A stretch of 64,000 nucleotides of DNA, taken from NCBI GenBank assembly GCA_937900135.1, contig CALCDJ010000056.1:1-64000 (forward strand). Direction: 5' to 3'. Origin of the DNA: an uncultured Blautia sp. (GTDB taxonomy: Bacteria; Bacillota; Clostridia; Lachnospirales; Lachnospiraceae). Made by a program: the position numbers and the translations under genes. This document shows, piece after piece, positions 26,506 through 35,672 of this stretch; positions within the stretch are counted from its first letter, which is position 1; each line of letters begins with the position of its first letter. The notes under the pieces were generated by a model. That model did not search any database. It was not told where the DNA came from and saw only the letters and a list, made by a program, of their open reading frames with translations.

Positions 26506-26527
26506 TTTATATAAACGTTTATATAAA
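26506..26527. promoter_or_regulatory. LacI-type operator (perfect 22-bp palindrome)
   Basis: A perfect palindrome centred on AAACGTTT at 26513-26520, with flanks TATAT mirrored on both sides. The central CG and symmetric half-sites are what LacI-family proteins recognise. It lies between the lacI gene and the isomerase operon and so is the likely target of that repressor. Confidence 0.65.
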
Positions 26528-26548
26528 CATAAGTGAACAAACAAAAAA

Positions 26549-26591
26549 AAAGAAAGAAAAGTATCCCAAAAAGGAATTTCTTTTCTTTCTT
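26549..26591 (-). terminator. Terminator of the lacI-type gene
   Basis: Stem AAGAAAGAAAA with TTTTCTTTCTT, followed on the minus strand by eight T. It separates the regulator from the operon it probably controls. Confidence 0.75.
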
Positions 26592-26601
26592 CTGTAAACT
26601 A

Positions 26602-27606
26602 TTATTGAATCTTTTTTACCGTGTCCCGATATACAATCTTGGGGCACACCTGTGTCTTGGTTACTGCATCTGCTGCAATCCCTTCGATCAGTTCCGCCAG
26701 ACGACGTACTGCAATCTTTCCCATTTCCCGATTGGGAACCTGAAGGGTTGTCAGCGCCGGAGACGAAATCTCACTGAAGGGAAGGTCGTCAAAGCCTGCC
26801 ACTGACACATCCTCTGGAATCCCGTAGCCTTTTTCCTGCAAAGCCTTCATTGCTCCTAAGGCGATCATGTCATTGTCTGCAAAAAAAGCAGTGGGCAGCT
26901 TAGGTTTCTTCTCCAGATACTGCAGCATATCCTGGTAGGCCTCATTTAAAGAGGTTCCAAGGGTAACGGTATACTCTTCTTTATAAGGAATCTTATTCTT
27001 ACGAAGAGCAGTCTGGAAGCCCACAAATCTGGAACGGAAGCCCTTAATCCGAAAGGCTCCCCGCAAATATCCCACCTCTTTGTGACCATTCTCCAGCAAA
27101 TGCTCTGTTATCATTCTGGCCGCGTCTGCATTGTTGATCAGAACCGCATTCAGCTGCATGGACTCTGACCAGTGGTCCAGAATCACCAGGGGACAGGGCG
27201 CATTGCAGAACGGCTTTAAGTCTCCGTCCATCATTTCTGTTCCCAACACCACCAGGGCAGCTCCCTGTTCATGAAGCAGGTCCCGCACCTGTTTCTCATA
27301 ATCCGTTTCCCTCTGATCTGCTCTGGAAACTACCATCTCATATCCAAGGCGATGGCATTCTTCCTCGAAGCCCTCGATCAGACTCTGGAAAAAAGGGGTA
27401 TCCTCAATAATTTTTCCATTCTTCTTAAAAATCAAAAGCCGGATTTTCGTCACCGCATTAGCGCTTAGATATCCGGTTTCTCTGGCCACCCGGAAAATTT
27501 CTTCTGCCGTTTCCCTGTTCACGCCCTTTTTGTGATTCAGAGCATTGGAAATGGTAGCCGGAGAAAAACCTGTGATTTTACTCAAATCACGAATACTCAC
27601 TTTCAT
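26602..27606 (-). CDS. LacI family transcriptional regulator
   Basis: A 334-residue repressor: helix-turn-helix at the very N-terminus (RDLSKITGFSPATISNALNHKKGVN), then a periplasmic-binding-protein type sugar domain ending with DDLPFSEISSPALTTLQVP and the usual C-terminal dimer part. It is transcribed toward the FucI-like/transketolase/kinase operon and stands upstream of a perfect LacI-type palindrome, so control of that operon by the cognate sugar is likely. A weak promoter lies at 27670-27698. Confidence 0.9.
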   Translation of the reverse strand: MKVSIRDLSKITGFSPATISNALNHKKGVNRETAEEIFRVARETGYLSANAVTKIRLLIFKKNGKIIEDTPFFQSLIEGFEEECHRLGYEMVVSRADQRETDYEKQVRDLLHEQGAALVVLGTEMMDGDLKPFCNAPCPLVILDHWSESMQLNAVLINNADAARMITEHLLENGHKEVGYLRGAFRIKGFRSRFVGFQTALRKNKIPYKEEYTVTLGTSLNEAYQDMLQYLEKKPKLPTAFFADNDMIALGAMKALQEKGYGIPEDVSVAGFDDLPFSEISSPALTTLQVPNREMGKIAVRRLAELIEGIAADAVTKTQVCPKIVYRDTVKKIQ

Positions 27607-27669
27607 GTTTCATCTCTCCTGATCTTGTTCTTACCGATCTGTCATAGTCAGAACAATTCTCCTACGGCT

Positions 27670-27708
27670 ACTATATCATCATTTCCACAAAAATACAAAC
27701 AAATTTGT
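27670..27708 (-). promoter_or_regulatory. Promoter of the lacI-type gene with a small palindrome
   Basis: Minus-strand TTGTAT (27693-27698) and TATAGT (27670-27675) are 17 bp apart. The 10-bp palindrome ACAAATTTGT (27699-27708) abuts the -35 and could serve for autoregulation. Confidence 0.4.
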
Positions 27709-27744
27709 GAATTTTTTATGCAGTTTGTTAAGTCCTGTTTTTTC

Positions 27745-27786
27745 TTGACATTACTATCACGCAAGAATATACTTTTGTTTAAGTAT
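27745..27786 (+). promoter_or_regulatory. Strong promoter of the MFS gene
   Basis: A perfect TTGACA (27745-27750) and TATACT (27768-27773), 17 bp apart. The dyad ATACTT/AAGTAT (27769-27786) covers the -10 and start point and may be an operator. Confidence 0.8.
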
Positions 27787-27816
27787 ATAAATATTTCAAA
27801 AATCAAGGAGGTATCT

Positions 27817-27861
27817 ATGAAAACTTTCATTATACTAAAAAAAGAGGAGGCAAAAGAATGA
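27817..27861 (+). CDS. Leader ORF of 14 codons upstream of the MFS gene
   Basis: A tiny frame, MKTFIILKKEEAKE, with an excellent AAGGAGG 6 nt ahead of its ATG. Its stop overlaps the MFS start as ATGA, and the MFS gene's own GAGGAGG lies inside it. The arrangement suggests a translated leader that sets coupled translation of the transporter. It has no run of one amino acid and no pausing motif I recognise, so the mechanism is open. Confidence 0.55.
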   Translation: MKTFIILKKEEAKE

Positions 27862-29102
27862 ATGGAACGTTTCGAAGTATTTTTCTGCTAAAAAGCATTT
27901 CCAACGGACTTCTTCTTCCCGTTATGAGTTTAATGATTGTTGCCAGAGGCGCCAGTTTAAGCCTGCTTCCCCTTGTGGTGGGCACGTATTCAGTCATGGT
28001 GATCCTTCTGGAATTTCCAAGCGGTGTGTTCTGTGATCTCTTTGGAAGAAAAAAGACCTTCCTCCTTTCTGTCAGTCTGATGCTCCTGGCATTCTGTGTG
28101 CTTCTGGCAGGAGATTCCCATGTGAACGTATTGTTTCTCGCCTTTGCCATTCAGGGAGCAGGACGGGCCTTCTCCTCCGGAAGCCTGGATGCCCTTGTGA
28201 TGGAACGAAGTCTGAAAGAGGGAGGAGACGTTGCCGCAGCCAAAACAAGCGGAGAACTGGGACTTCTGGAAAGCGTGGGCATTGCTCTGGGAAGCATTGC
28301 CGCTGGTTTTCTTGGAGAAATCGGAGATACGTATTCTGCAAACATTGCAGCCATTGCCCTCTGTTATTTTCTGATCCTCCTTCTGACTGTTTTTGGGGTA
28401 TCGGAAGAGCGAAACCGGAAATCCCAGGAAAAAAGACCAGGATTCCGGGAATTTGGGAAACAGATGACAGAAAGTCTTTCCTTTGCCCGAAGCTGCCCGG
28501 AAGTACGGTTTTTGATGAGCCTTGGATTTTTTACAGGGATCGCTCTCCTGGCCGTAGAAACCTACTGGCAGCCTGGACTTCTGCGTCTCCTTGATCATAA
28601 GGTCATCTGGCTCTTTGGATTTGTTTCCTTCCTTGGTTTTGGGTTTACTGCTCTTTCCAGCCATCTCGCTCCCAAACTGATGGAAAGACTAAATAGTAAA
28701 GGCAAACATTCCTGGTGGTACTGCCTTTTGGGAACCAAAATGCTTTTTTATACGGGTACCATTCTTCTGGGAAGTCTGATTCATCCTGTCTTTTTTATCT
28801 GTGGATATTTTTTCATCTACTTTGTCCATGGAGGCGGAAGCATTATGGAAAATACCCTTTTATCCAAAACCACCCCTGGAGAAATGCTTGCCAGCGTTAT
28901 GTCTTTGTTTTCCCTGATCTTCCAGATGGGCGCTCTGGCTGCTTCCGGTATTACCAGCACCTTGCTTGCAAAGGCTGATCTGGCTGTGATCTGGAGAATC
29001 TTCGGTATCCTGGCTTTCATTGGTACCGGCATTTCCTTTTTTCTTCTGCTGCGAAGCTTCCAAACACGTTCCCAATCTTCCCCTTCTCAAGAACAATCCT
29101 AA
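27858..29102 (+). CDS. MFS transporter
   Basis: A 414-residue, 12-segment major facilitator. The loop-2/3 motif lies in GVFCDLFGRKKTF (about residues 53-65), the form seen in drug- and multi-substrate exporters. It is transcribed away from the lacI-type gene from a strong promoter and a short coupled leader frame. It shares no operon with the sugar genes, so export is as likely as import. Substrate unknown. A strong hairpin terminator follows. Confidence 0.85.
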   Translation: MNGTFRSIFLLKSISNGLLLPVMSLMIVARGASLSLLPLVVGTYSVMVILLEFPSGVFCDLFGRKKTFLLSVSLMLLAFCVLLAGDSHVNVLFLAFAIQGAGRAFSSGSLDALVMERSLKEGGDVAAAKTSGELGLLESVGIALGSIAAGFLGEIGDTYSANIAAIALCYFLILLLTVFGVSEERNRKSQEKRPGFREFGKQMTESLSFARSCPEVRFLMSLGFFTGIALLAVETYWQPGLLRLLDHKVIWLFGFVSFLGFGFTALSSHLAPKLMERLNSKGKHSWWYCLLGTKMLFYTGTILLGSLIHPVFFICGYFFIYFVHGGGSIMENTLLSKTTPGEMLASVMSLFSLIFQMGALAASGITSTLLAKADLAVIWRIFGILAFIGTGISFFLLLRSFQTRSQSSPSQEQS

Positions 29103-29108
29103 CAGGAA

Positions 29109-29148
29109 AAGAGGCAGTCCTGCGAAAACATTTCGTGGACTGCCTCTT
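29109..29148. terminator. Bidirectional terminator between MFS and GH106-like genes
   Basis: A perfect 12-bp stem, AAGAGGCAGTCC with GGACTGCCTCTT, with T-rich tails in both directions. Confidence 0.9.
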
Positions 29149-29162
29149 CTGACTCTTATTTT

Positions 29163-32100
29163 TTATTTTTCTTCTGTGAGCACAGGCGCCTTCAAAAGTC
29201 CGGTGGCACGTAACTGGTATTCGTACGCCCACTCATCGCCTTCTGTTCTCCAGGAATTGGGGCCGAACCACTCTTCCTTCTGATTACAGTTATGCAAGGT
29301 ACCAAAGGTATTTACCCGATTTCCAAACACAGTGAGTTCCAGCATATGTTCCCCGGCTGGAAGTTCCCCAAGGCTTCGCTCATAAGGCGCATAGGCAATG
29401 TGTCCCATTTCTTTTCCATCTACCGCAACCTTTAAGACAGGAGCCCGGAACATGGTAGCCGAAACCTTCACTTCCCCGCCGTCACTGACAAAGGGGATCT
29501 TATACGTCACATTTCCTCCATAGAAGGGGAAGCCCTGACAGGTAAGATCTGTGTAGGAAGCAGTTTTCTTTGCTTCTGTGAGTACCTGTCTTCTTCCTGA
29601 AACCTCTACTCCAAATTCTCCCAGAAGGAACAGATTTTCCACATTCACTTTGGAATGATAAGGAATCCGCACTTCCAGACAATGGGTTCCCTTCGTAAGA
29701 AGAGGAAGTTCTGTGGTATGAATACAATGATCTGTATACCAGCCTGTCTGATGATTTTCCACCGGCATTCCATCCAGATAGATTTCTGTGGTTTCCTCAT
29801 TTTCCATGGCCAGCATCACATGGGAAAGGGAAATCCTGGTCTCAACGGCAAAACGCAGAGACAATACATGGCTTGTTTGTTCTTCCTGAGCATTGGTCCA
29901 TGGCTGGGCAAAGGCTTCCATACGGAGAGGATAGCCAAGGGTCTCCCGGAACAGATTGTCGATTCTAAGAAGTTCTTCCTGAGGCTGCCACTCCCCTTCA
30001 TCAAACCGGTATTCTGCCAGATCCAACACGCTTACATTGGGTTCGCTTAACTGGATCTCTGTCTCTGACGGAAGGGAAAGCGCCCTTTGTTTTCTATGGG
30101 AATTCTTCTCTTCCACAGAGGAACCCTGAACTTCCTTTGCCGGTTCCAGATAAAGAAGGAGACTGTCCTGATCGTACATCACCCGATGAAGAATGGTAGT
30201 TCCATCCTTATGAGAAACCTTCAGTTCCTGAATTTCTCCGGTGACAGCGTCATACCAGGTGGCTTTCCACTGTCCTTTTATGGTAATCTTCAGTTCTTCC
30301 TTCCAGGGAAGATCCTGGTTTTTCTTTTTGTTCTCTTCTTCGCTGATTACAATCGCATTCTCAGAACCATTTGCCACACGATTTACATGAGCCAGGAACA
30401 GCCAGCGGTTTTCTCCTTCTTCTCTCATCTGATAGATAAGGTTTGTGCTGGCACATCCGTCCTTTTCCTTAATCTCCACATCTCGTTCCCTGGCAAAGGC
30501 TTTCAGGAGGCTGTATTTTCCAAAAGGAATCACTTCACAGTTCTTTGCAAGATCAGCGCCTCTCTTTGAGGGAAGAGCATCTTCCAAAGTGGGAAGACTT
30601 CCTGCAAAAATCACACGGCCCCCTCGTTTCCGGAAGGCCTCCAGAACTTCCAGAGTGGTGCTTCTAAGGGTCATACAGTTGGGAACCAGAACCACATCAT
30701 AATTCATGCTTCCCACCTTCAGTCTTGCTTCCTCCTGCTGTCCCTGATTCAATTCCGGCAGAAGAGATTCTGCGATAAAATCAAAGTCCAGCGTTCCGTA
30801 CAGCATCCACTGAATCAGTTTCTGGAAGTTTTCGTCCATTTCTTCCCGGATTCCTGCGGTTTGCTCCTTGGGTCCCCAGAACAGCCAGTAGGATTCCACC
30901 GGATGAATCACCCCAATCCGTACATGGGGTACTCCCCGTGTCAGTGCTGTATTTAATCTGGCAAAATAGTTTTCTACCAGAGGATATTCCTGATACCAGG
31001 GGGACTGATAGCCGATGGCTGCAGGATAATCTCTCTTGGCTTCTCCTGCCATGGAGGTCCAGGTAAGATGGGGAACACGCACCGTCACTCCAAGAGCCGC
31101 CTGCCAGTCTCCCTGAAGCTTATGACCACGGAAATCAAAATCCCAGTTGGTCACGCCATACAATTCACTTAACATCCCTTCTCTTCCATATTGATGAACT
31201 GCGCTCTGAGCCTGTTTCGCGGTGGAAAGCTCTCGCCTGTCGCAAAGCATATCAATCCCCGGAATGGTAAAGGAACGATAGGAGCGCATGGCCTCTCCCA
31301 AAGCTGCTGTCTGGGTTTCCAATGTGGGCTCCTCCATCATATGTCCTGTAAGAGCAATGCCGTGGGCCTCACACCAGGTACCGATGGTATCTGCAAAGGC
31401 AGAAGCAAACCGTTCTGCAATATGGTCATGGTACTGATACCGGATCTGAGAAACCTGGTTCTCGCCCAGTTCCCAGAACAATTCCGGCAAATGAGCCAGA
31501 AGACTCTGTCCATAAGTCTGCTGGAAGGTTTCCTCCAGATCGTCTGTAAAAGGAATGGTCACATCTGTGCGCTCATCAGCAAAACCTAAGCAGGTTTTGT
31601 GGGAAAACTGCGGTTCATCGGTAAAGATTGCAGGAACAGAGGAACCAAATTCGTCTCCCAGAAGTCTGGCATACGTTTCGTGGGTCACTTCAATAAAGCG
31701 TTCCACAGCCTTTTTGTCCAGCGTATTTAAATATGCCTGGTTATTAAACCAGGGATTGTCTCCGGAAACCTCCAGATAAGCAAACCATTCCTCATACCCT
31801 TCCTTCAAAGGTTCATTGTCCTCTGTTTTCTGATAGTCTTCCAGAAAACCGTTTTCCAGCTTCACCTGATAACAGCCCAGATAGGTTCGTTCCTCACTGC
31901 GCACAGCCTGTCCGGAGGAACGAAGGGGACTTCCACTGATATCCTTTCCTTCCTGACGTTCCGGTGTAAACAATAAAAACCGCACCCGATACTGATGATC
32001 TTTTGTGACAAATCCCCCTCCTGCGCCGGAAGGCCAGCGGTCTTCGTCGTACAGCCAGGTAAGCATCTTCTTTTCTTTCATCTGCTCATTGCTGTATTTC

Positions 32101-32321
32101 ACCAGTTCAAGAAATTCTTCTCCCAGATAAGGATTGTCCATTCCTGTACGGCAATGGATATGACCGCCGCCCATTCCCATGGCCTTTAAGGAATCCAGGG
32201 TATTGTCCACCTCATCTTTTGTCATTTTACAGTTCCATGCCCAGAAAGGAGTCGCCCGGTATTCGCTCCCCGGATTCTGAAAGGTTTCTTTTGTCAGTTC
32301 TTTCTCATTGTGATATAGCAT
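29163..32321 (-). CDS. GH106-like alpha-L-rhamnosidase family protein
   Basis: A large 1052-residue protein. The start PFWAWN, then GMGGGHIHCRTGM and WLYDEDRWPSGAGGG, followed by a long TIM-barrel part and C-terminal beta-sandwich regions, match the GH106 (PF17132) group. Many of these remove alpha-L-rhamnose, including from rhamnogalacturonan-II. No signal peptide is seen, so it would act inside the cell. Start: ATG 32321 has GGGGGA at the right distance; a GTG at 32360 that overlaps the regulator stop by 4 nt is an alternative. It is the last gene of the two-component operon. Confidence 0.8.
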   Translation of the reverse strand: MLYHNEKELTKETFQNPGSEYRATPFWAWNCKMTKDEVDNTLDSLKAMGMGGGHIHCRTGMDNPYLGEEFLELVKYSNEQMKEKKMLTWLYDEDRWPSGAGGGFVTKDHQYRVRFLLFTPERQEGKDISGSPLRSSGQAVRSEERTYLGCYQVKLENGFLEDYQKTEDNEPLKEGYEEWFAYLEVSGDNPWFNNQAYLNTLDKKAVERFIEVTHETYARLLGDEFGSSVPAIFTDEPQFSHKTCLGFADERTDVTIPFTDDLEETFQQTYGQSLLAHLPELFWELGENQVSQIRYQYHDHIAERFASAFADTIGTWCEAHGIALTGHMMEEPTLETQTAALGEAMRSYRSFTIPGIDMLCDRRELSTAKQAQSAVHQYGREGMLSELYGVTNWDFDFRGHKLQGDWQAALGVTVRVPHLTWTSMAGEAKRDYPAAIGYQSPWYQEYPLVENYFARLNTALTRGVPHVRIGVIHPVESYWLFWGPKEQTAGIREEMDENFQKLIQWMLYGTLDFDFIAESLLPELNQGQQEEARLKVGSMNYDVVLVPNCMTLRSTTLEVLEAFRKRGGRVIFAGSLPTLEDALPSKRGADLAKNCEVIPFGKYSLLKAFARERDVEIKEKDGCASTNLIYQMREEGENRWLFLAHVNRVANGSENAIVISEEENKKKNQDLPWKEELKITIKGQWKATWYDAVTGEIQELKVSHKDGTTILHRVMYDQDSLLLYLEPAKEVQGSSVEEKNSHRKQRALSLPSETEIQLSEPNVSVLDLAEYRFDEGEWQPQEELLRIDNLFRETLGYPLRMEAFAQPWTNAQEEQTSHVLSLRFAVETRISLSHVMLAMENEETTEIYLDGMPVENHQTGWYTDHCIHTTELPLLTKGTHCLEVRIPYHSKVNVENLFLLGEFGVEVSGRRQVLTEAKKTASYTDLTCQGFPFYGGNVTYKIPFVSDGGEVKVSATMFRAPVLKVAVDGKEMGHIAYAPYERSLGELPAGEHMLELTVFGNRVNTFGTLHNCNQKEEWFGPNSWRTEGDEWAYEYQLRATGLLKAPVLTEEK

Positions 32322-32356
32322 ATTGTTATCCCCCATTTTTCTCATTGTTTTTGTTT

Positions 32357-33832
32357 TCACTCCAAATATTCAGAAGGCCGTACTCCGGTGTAAGAATGAA
32401 AGATCCGGCTGAAGTAAAACTGATCCTTATATCCCACCTGTTCTGCCACATCCTTCACATAAATCCGGTCCCCGCTTTTCAGGAGAACCTTGGCCTTTTC
32501 CATCCGAAGCGCCGTAAGATAGTTATTAAATGTAGAATTTTCATATTTTCGGAACAAACGGCTCAGGTAAGTCTGAGAAACCCCCATTTCTCTGCTCACC
32601 TTCTGTAAGGACAGCGCCTCAGCCATATGTTCCTGAATATACTCCTTGATTTTCTGGAAATATTCTTCGGTATTCAGCTTCTGCATGGTCATGGAGTCTT
32701 CTTTTTTATCCTTAAAGAAAATATCATCCATCCCTGTGATCAGCTGCTGTACATTTTCCGCATTGGCAAACGTCTCATCCAGGAGAAATTCACATTCCCG
32801 GTAATCCATGTTGCAGCTGTCATACCGCTGCAGAAGATAGCAGATCTGACGAAGACGTCCTTCCATCCAGATCATAGGCCGCTCCTCCTGTCCCCACTTC
32901 TGAATCAGGATGGCCGTCTCCTTCTGCAGCCGCTCATATTTCTGATTTTTCGCCAGATATTCCAGATCCTGGAGGTAATCAAAATTTCCCGCATCTTCCA
33001 CTGACACTTCGCTTTTCTCTCCATCCAGAAACAGAGTCTGACTTTTTCCAAGAACAATACGGGTATCCAGCATCCGGTACAACCCCTTGACCATCTCTCC
33101 AATCTGATCCACAGAAGCTGCTTTTTTGCAGATTACAGTGGTAAGATAAGAGGCGTCTGGCTGTTCTTTGCCAATCTGACGCTTGATCATTTCCACATAC
33201 TGGCCTTCTTCCACCAGTTCCTCGGGACAAAGATATAAGGTCTCCTGGTCATCTCTTCCGTAAGTCAGCATCCATTCATGAATATCTGAAAAGATTTCCT
33301 TTTGTCCCCGCTCGGAAAACCTGGTGGGCAGTCCATTTCTTCTTGTAATAGCGCCATAATAGCGGGGTGACTGAAAATAACGCTTCAGTTCTTCCTCGCT
33401 AATGGGAATCTCATTTACCAAACGATGCATCAGAGCATTCCGATTCCGGTAATAGCGGATATCCAATCTGTTTTTTACCTTCTCCAGAAGCGCGCACAGT
33501 TCCGAAGGAACAATGGGTTTTAAGATATAATCGGTTACCCCATAGCGCATAGCTGTTTTTGCATATTCAAACTCCTGGTATCCGCTGATCACAATACTTA
33601 CCAGATCTGAATCCTCTTCTTTTGCCTTTCCAATGAGATCCAGCCCATTCATCACCGGCATCTGGATATCCGTGATCAGCACATCTGGATGAAGGCTTTT
33701 CATTTTTTCCAAAGCCTCCTGTCCATTGTAAGCAATCCCCGCCACCTGAAAACCGTCACACTTTTTTTCTATAATCGTCTGCAGCAGATTCAAGGCCGTT
33801 GGCTCATCATCTGCTAACATCACCTGATACAT
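32357..33832 (-). CDS. Response regulator with AraC output (YesN-like)
   Basis: A 491-residue DNA-binding response regulator. Receiver domain 1-120 has the acidic pair D8-D9, phosphoacceptor D55 (ITDIQMP) and the Lys of YILKP. The middle is a helical linker. The last ~100 residues are an AraC-type double helix-turn-helix (LSLQKVSREMGVSQTYLSRLFRKYENSTF). It starts at ATG 33832 after GAGGAGG, overlapping the kinase gene by 26 nt. It most likely controls the upstream sugar ABC genes and the GH106-like gene. Confidence 0.92.
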   Translation of the reverse strand: MYQVMLADDEPTALNLLQTIIEKKCDGFQVAGIAYNGQEALEKMKSLHPDVLITDIQMPVMNGLDLIGKAKEEDSDLVSIVISGYQEFEYAKTAMRYGVTDYILKPIVPSELCALLEKVKNRLDIRYYRNRNALMHRLVNEIPISEEELKRYFQSPRYYGAITRRNGLPTRFSERGQKEIFSDIHEWMLTYGRDDQETLYLCPEELVEEGQYVEMIKRQIGKEQPDASYLTTVICKKAASVDQIGEMVKGLYRMLDTRIVLGKSQTLFLDGEKSEVSVEDAGNFDYLQDLEYLAKNQKYERLQKETAILIQKWGQEERPMIWMEGRLRQICYLLQRYDSCNMDYRECEFLLDETFANAENVQQLITGMDDIFFKDKKEDSMTMQKLNTEEYFQKIKEYIQEHMAEALSLQKVSREMGVSQTYLSRLFRKYENSTFNNYLTALRMEKAKVLLKSGDRIYVKDVAEQVGYKDQFYFSRIFHSYTGVRPSEYLE

Positions 33833-35594
33833 GTTTGTCCTCCTCTTCTGCGACGCCAATGGTGATACACACGCCTTCCTCCAGATTTTCGATCTGAAAG
33901 ATCGTATTATGCGCATACAGCAAAAACATACGGGCATAGGTATTGGCAAGCCCCATGCCTCCAATTTCCATTTCAATGCTGCTTTTTCTTGTTAGAATCT
34001 TTTTCTTGATTTTTTCTATTTTTATATTGAGATTGTTCAAAACCTCTTCTGTAATTCCCTGTCCATTGTCATACACCTTCAAATACCATCCGTAAGCATC
34101 TCTCCAGCCCCGTACCTGAATCTTCATAACAGAAGCACTATTAACAAATCCGTGGATCACACTGTTCTCCACCAGCTGCTGCAGCACAATCTTGGGAAGG
34201 ATTTCTTTCTGAATGGATTCTTCACAGAAAATCTCCACCTCCAGCCGATGCTCGTACCTGGATTTCAAAAGATAAATGTATTTTTTCAGATACTCAATCT
34301 CCTGCTCCACCGTTGCATACCGCTCCACATTGTTGGTGGCATAACGGAGCATCCCTGCCAGATTGCCGCAGATCTCACAGATTTCCTCAACTCCGTTCAT
34401 AACTCCTCTGTTGGAGATCACATTGAGCACATTGTAGAGAAAATGAGGATTCACCTGGGCCTGTAATGCATCAAATTGGGTCTGCAGCTGCAAAAGAGAC
34501 AGCTTCTGCTCCTTTACCATAGCCTCATTGAGACGCTGAATCAGATTCTGATAAGCAATTCCCAGGGCTTCCACTTCATCTCCGGAATCAGAAATAATGG
34601 GCTTGGTATCCAGGTTTTCAATCCCTGTATTTTCCATCTGTTCCCGAAGACTGACAATGGGCCTGGAAAGACGGTTGGCAATCATAATTACCACCATCAT
34701 GGAAATGCCAAAGCAGGCAAGAGCCAGTCCCCCTGCCATCAGAAGGGCTTCCGTCATATTTCCTGCAAATCCCCTGGCGGTCTGAAATACAGCTACTGAA
34801 ATTCCATTCTGGTCTGAAACAGCGGTTCGCACCCATTTCTCTTTTGGTTCAATGAAGAAGCTTTCTCCCTCTTTTTTCTGTTTCAGTCCTTCTGTAAGCA
34901 TGGCATGGCTTAATCCCTCTGACTGGTACAATAGTTCTCCATCTGGAAGCCAGGCGGCTACCAGCACCTCTGGGTCCGGGGGCTGAAAAATTGTTTTCAG
35001 TTTATCCACATGATTCTGGATCTCAATATATCCGAAATCTCCTCCCTGTACCTTTCGTACCACAGAAAAAACCTGAGGGTTTTTACGCGCGCCCCAGCCA
35101 TCCTTGTGAGGGGGAACCAGAAGAATCTTTCCCTTTCGTTCCTTCGCATCCTCCAGCCAGGGAATTTCTGATATCTCCCGCTCTTTAGTGATAATCAAAG
35201 CGCCTGCATTGGTACTGGTGGCCACATCTCCATACTCATTAAAGATGATCACCCGGTAAAAATTGCGCGCAATATAATAGAGGGAAATTCCTGAAGTCAG
35301 AATCTCCAGCTGATTTTTCTGTTCCAGTACATTTCCGCTTTTGTGATGCGCCGGAAAAGACTGTATGGCAGACAGCATATCCTGATCTGACAGGATAAAA
35401 TCTGAAATCCCCTTCATTGCATCCACGGTCTCATCAATACTTGCCGCCATTCGCTGGGCATAGAAGGAAAGATTCTGCTGACGAATTTCCATCAGGCGTT
35501 TGGAATCATACTGGTAATACACCATTCCCAGAACCACAGACATCACAAACACCACGCAGGAAAAGCCAGCAATTAGTTTTGTACGAAACTTCAT
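33807..35594 (-). CDS. Sensor histidine kinase (YesM-like)
   Basis: A 595-residue membrane kinase: segment 8-26, an extracytoplasmic sensor of about 240 residues, a second segment near 285-305, a HAMP linker (RLSRPIVSLREQMENTG), then the His_kinase domain with phosphoacceptor His in QVNPHFLYN and an ATPase end with DNGQGI and GGMGLANTYARM. It senses extracellular sugar, possibly through the ABC binding protein, as in YesMN systems. The ATG at 35594 has only a weak GGGGT site, so translation may be low. It forms a pair with the regulator that overlaps it. Confidence 0.92.
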   Translation of the reverse strand: MKFRTKLIAGFSCVVFVMSVVLGMVYYQYDSKRLMEIRQQNLSFYAQRMAASIDETVDAMKGISDFILSDQDMLSAIQSFPAHHKSGNVLEQKNQLEILTSGISLYYIARNFYRVIIFNEYGDVATSTNAGALIITKEREISEIPWLEDAKERKGKILLVPPHKDGWGARKNPQVFSVVRKVQGGDFGYIEIQNHVDKLKTIFQPPDPEVLVAAWLPDGELLYQSEGLSHAMLTEGLKQKKEGESFFIEPKEKWVRTAVSDQNGISVAVFQTARGFAGNMTEALLMAGGLALACFGISMMVVIMIANRLSRPIVSLREQMENTGIENLDTKPIISDSGDEVEALGIAYQNLIQRLNEAMVKEQKLSLLQLQTQFDALQAQVNPHFLYNVLNVISNRGVMNGVEEICEICGNLAGMLRYATNNVERYATVEQEIEYLKKYIYLLKSRYEHRLEVEIFCEESIQKEILPKIVLQQLVENSVIHGFVNSASVMKIQVRGWRDAYGWYLKVYDNGQGITEEVLNNLNIKIEKIKKKILTRKSSIEMEIGGMGLANTYARMFLLYAHNTIFQIENLEEGVCITIGVAEEEDKHVSGDVSR

Positions 35595-35608
35595 ATACGA
35601 TACCCCAA

Positions 35609-35635
35609 AAACCGGCACAACAGTGGCGCCGGTTT
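35609..35635 (-). terminator. Terminator of the sugar ABC operon
   Basis: Stem AAACCGGC/GCCGGTTT with TTTTT following on the minus strand, between the second permease and the sensor kinase. It partly or fully uncouples the two-component genes from the transporter. Confidence 0.7.
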
Positions 35636-35672
35636 CTTATTTTCTGTTTATTTTTGTTATTTTTACATTATA

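Larger units (their letters stand above)
26283..26601. other. Intergenic region between lacI-type gene and isomerase operon
   Basis: This 319-bp AT-rich stretch has no gene. From the lacI side it holds the lacI terminator (26549-26591), the 22-bp palindrome, a long AT-rich segment, two smaller dyads, and an AGGGAGG ribosome-binding site just above the isomerase start. No clear -35/-10 pair stood out by eye. Confidence 0.7.
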
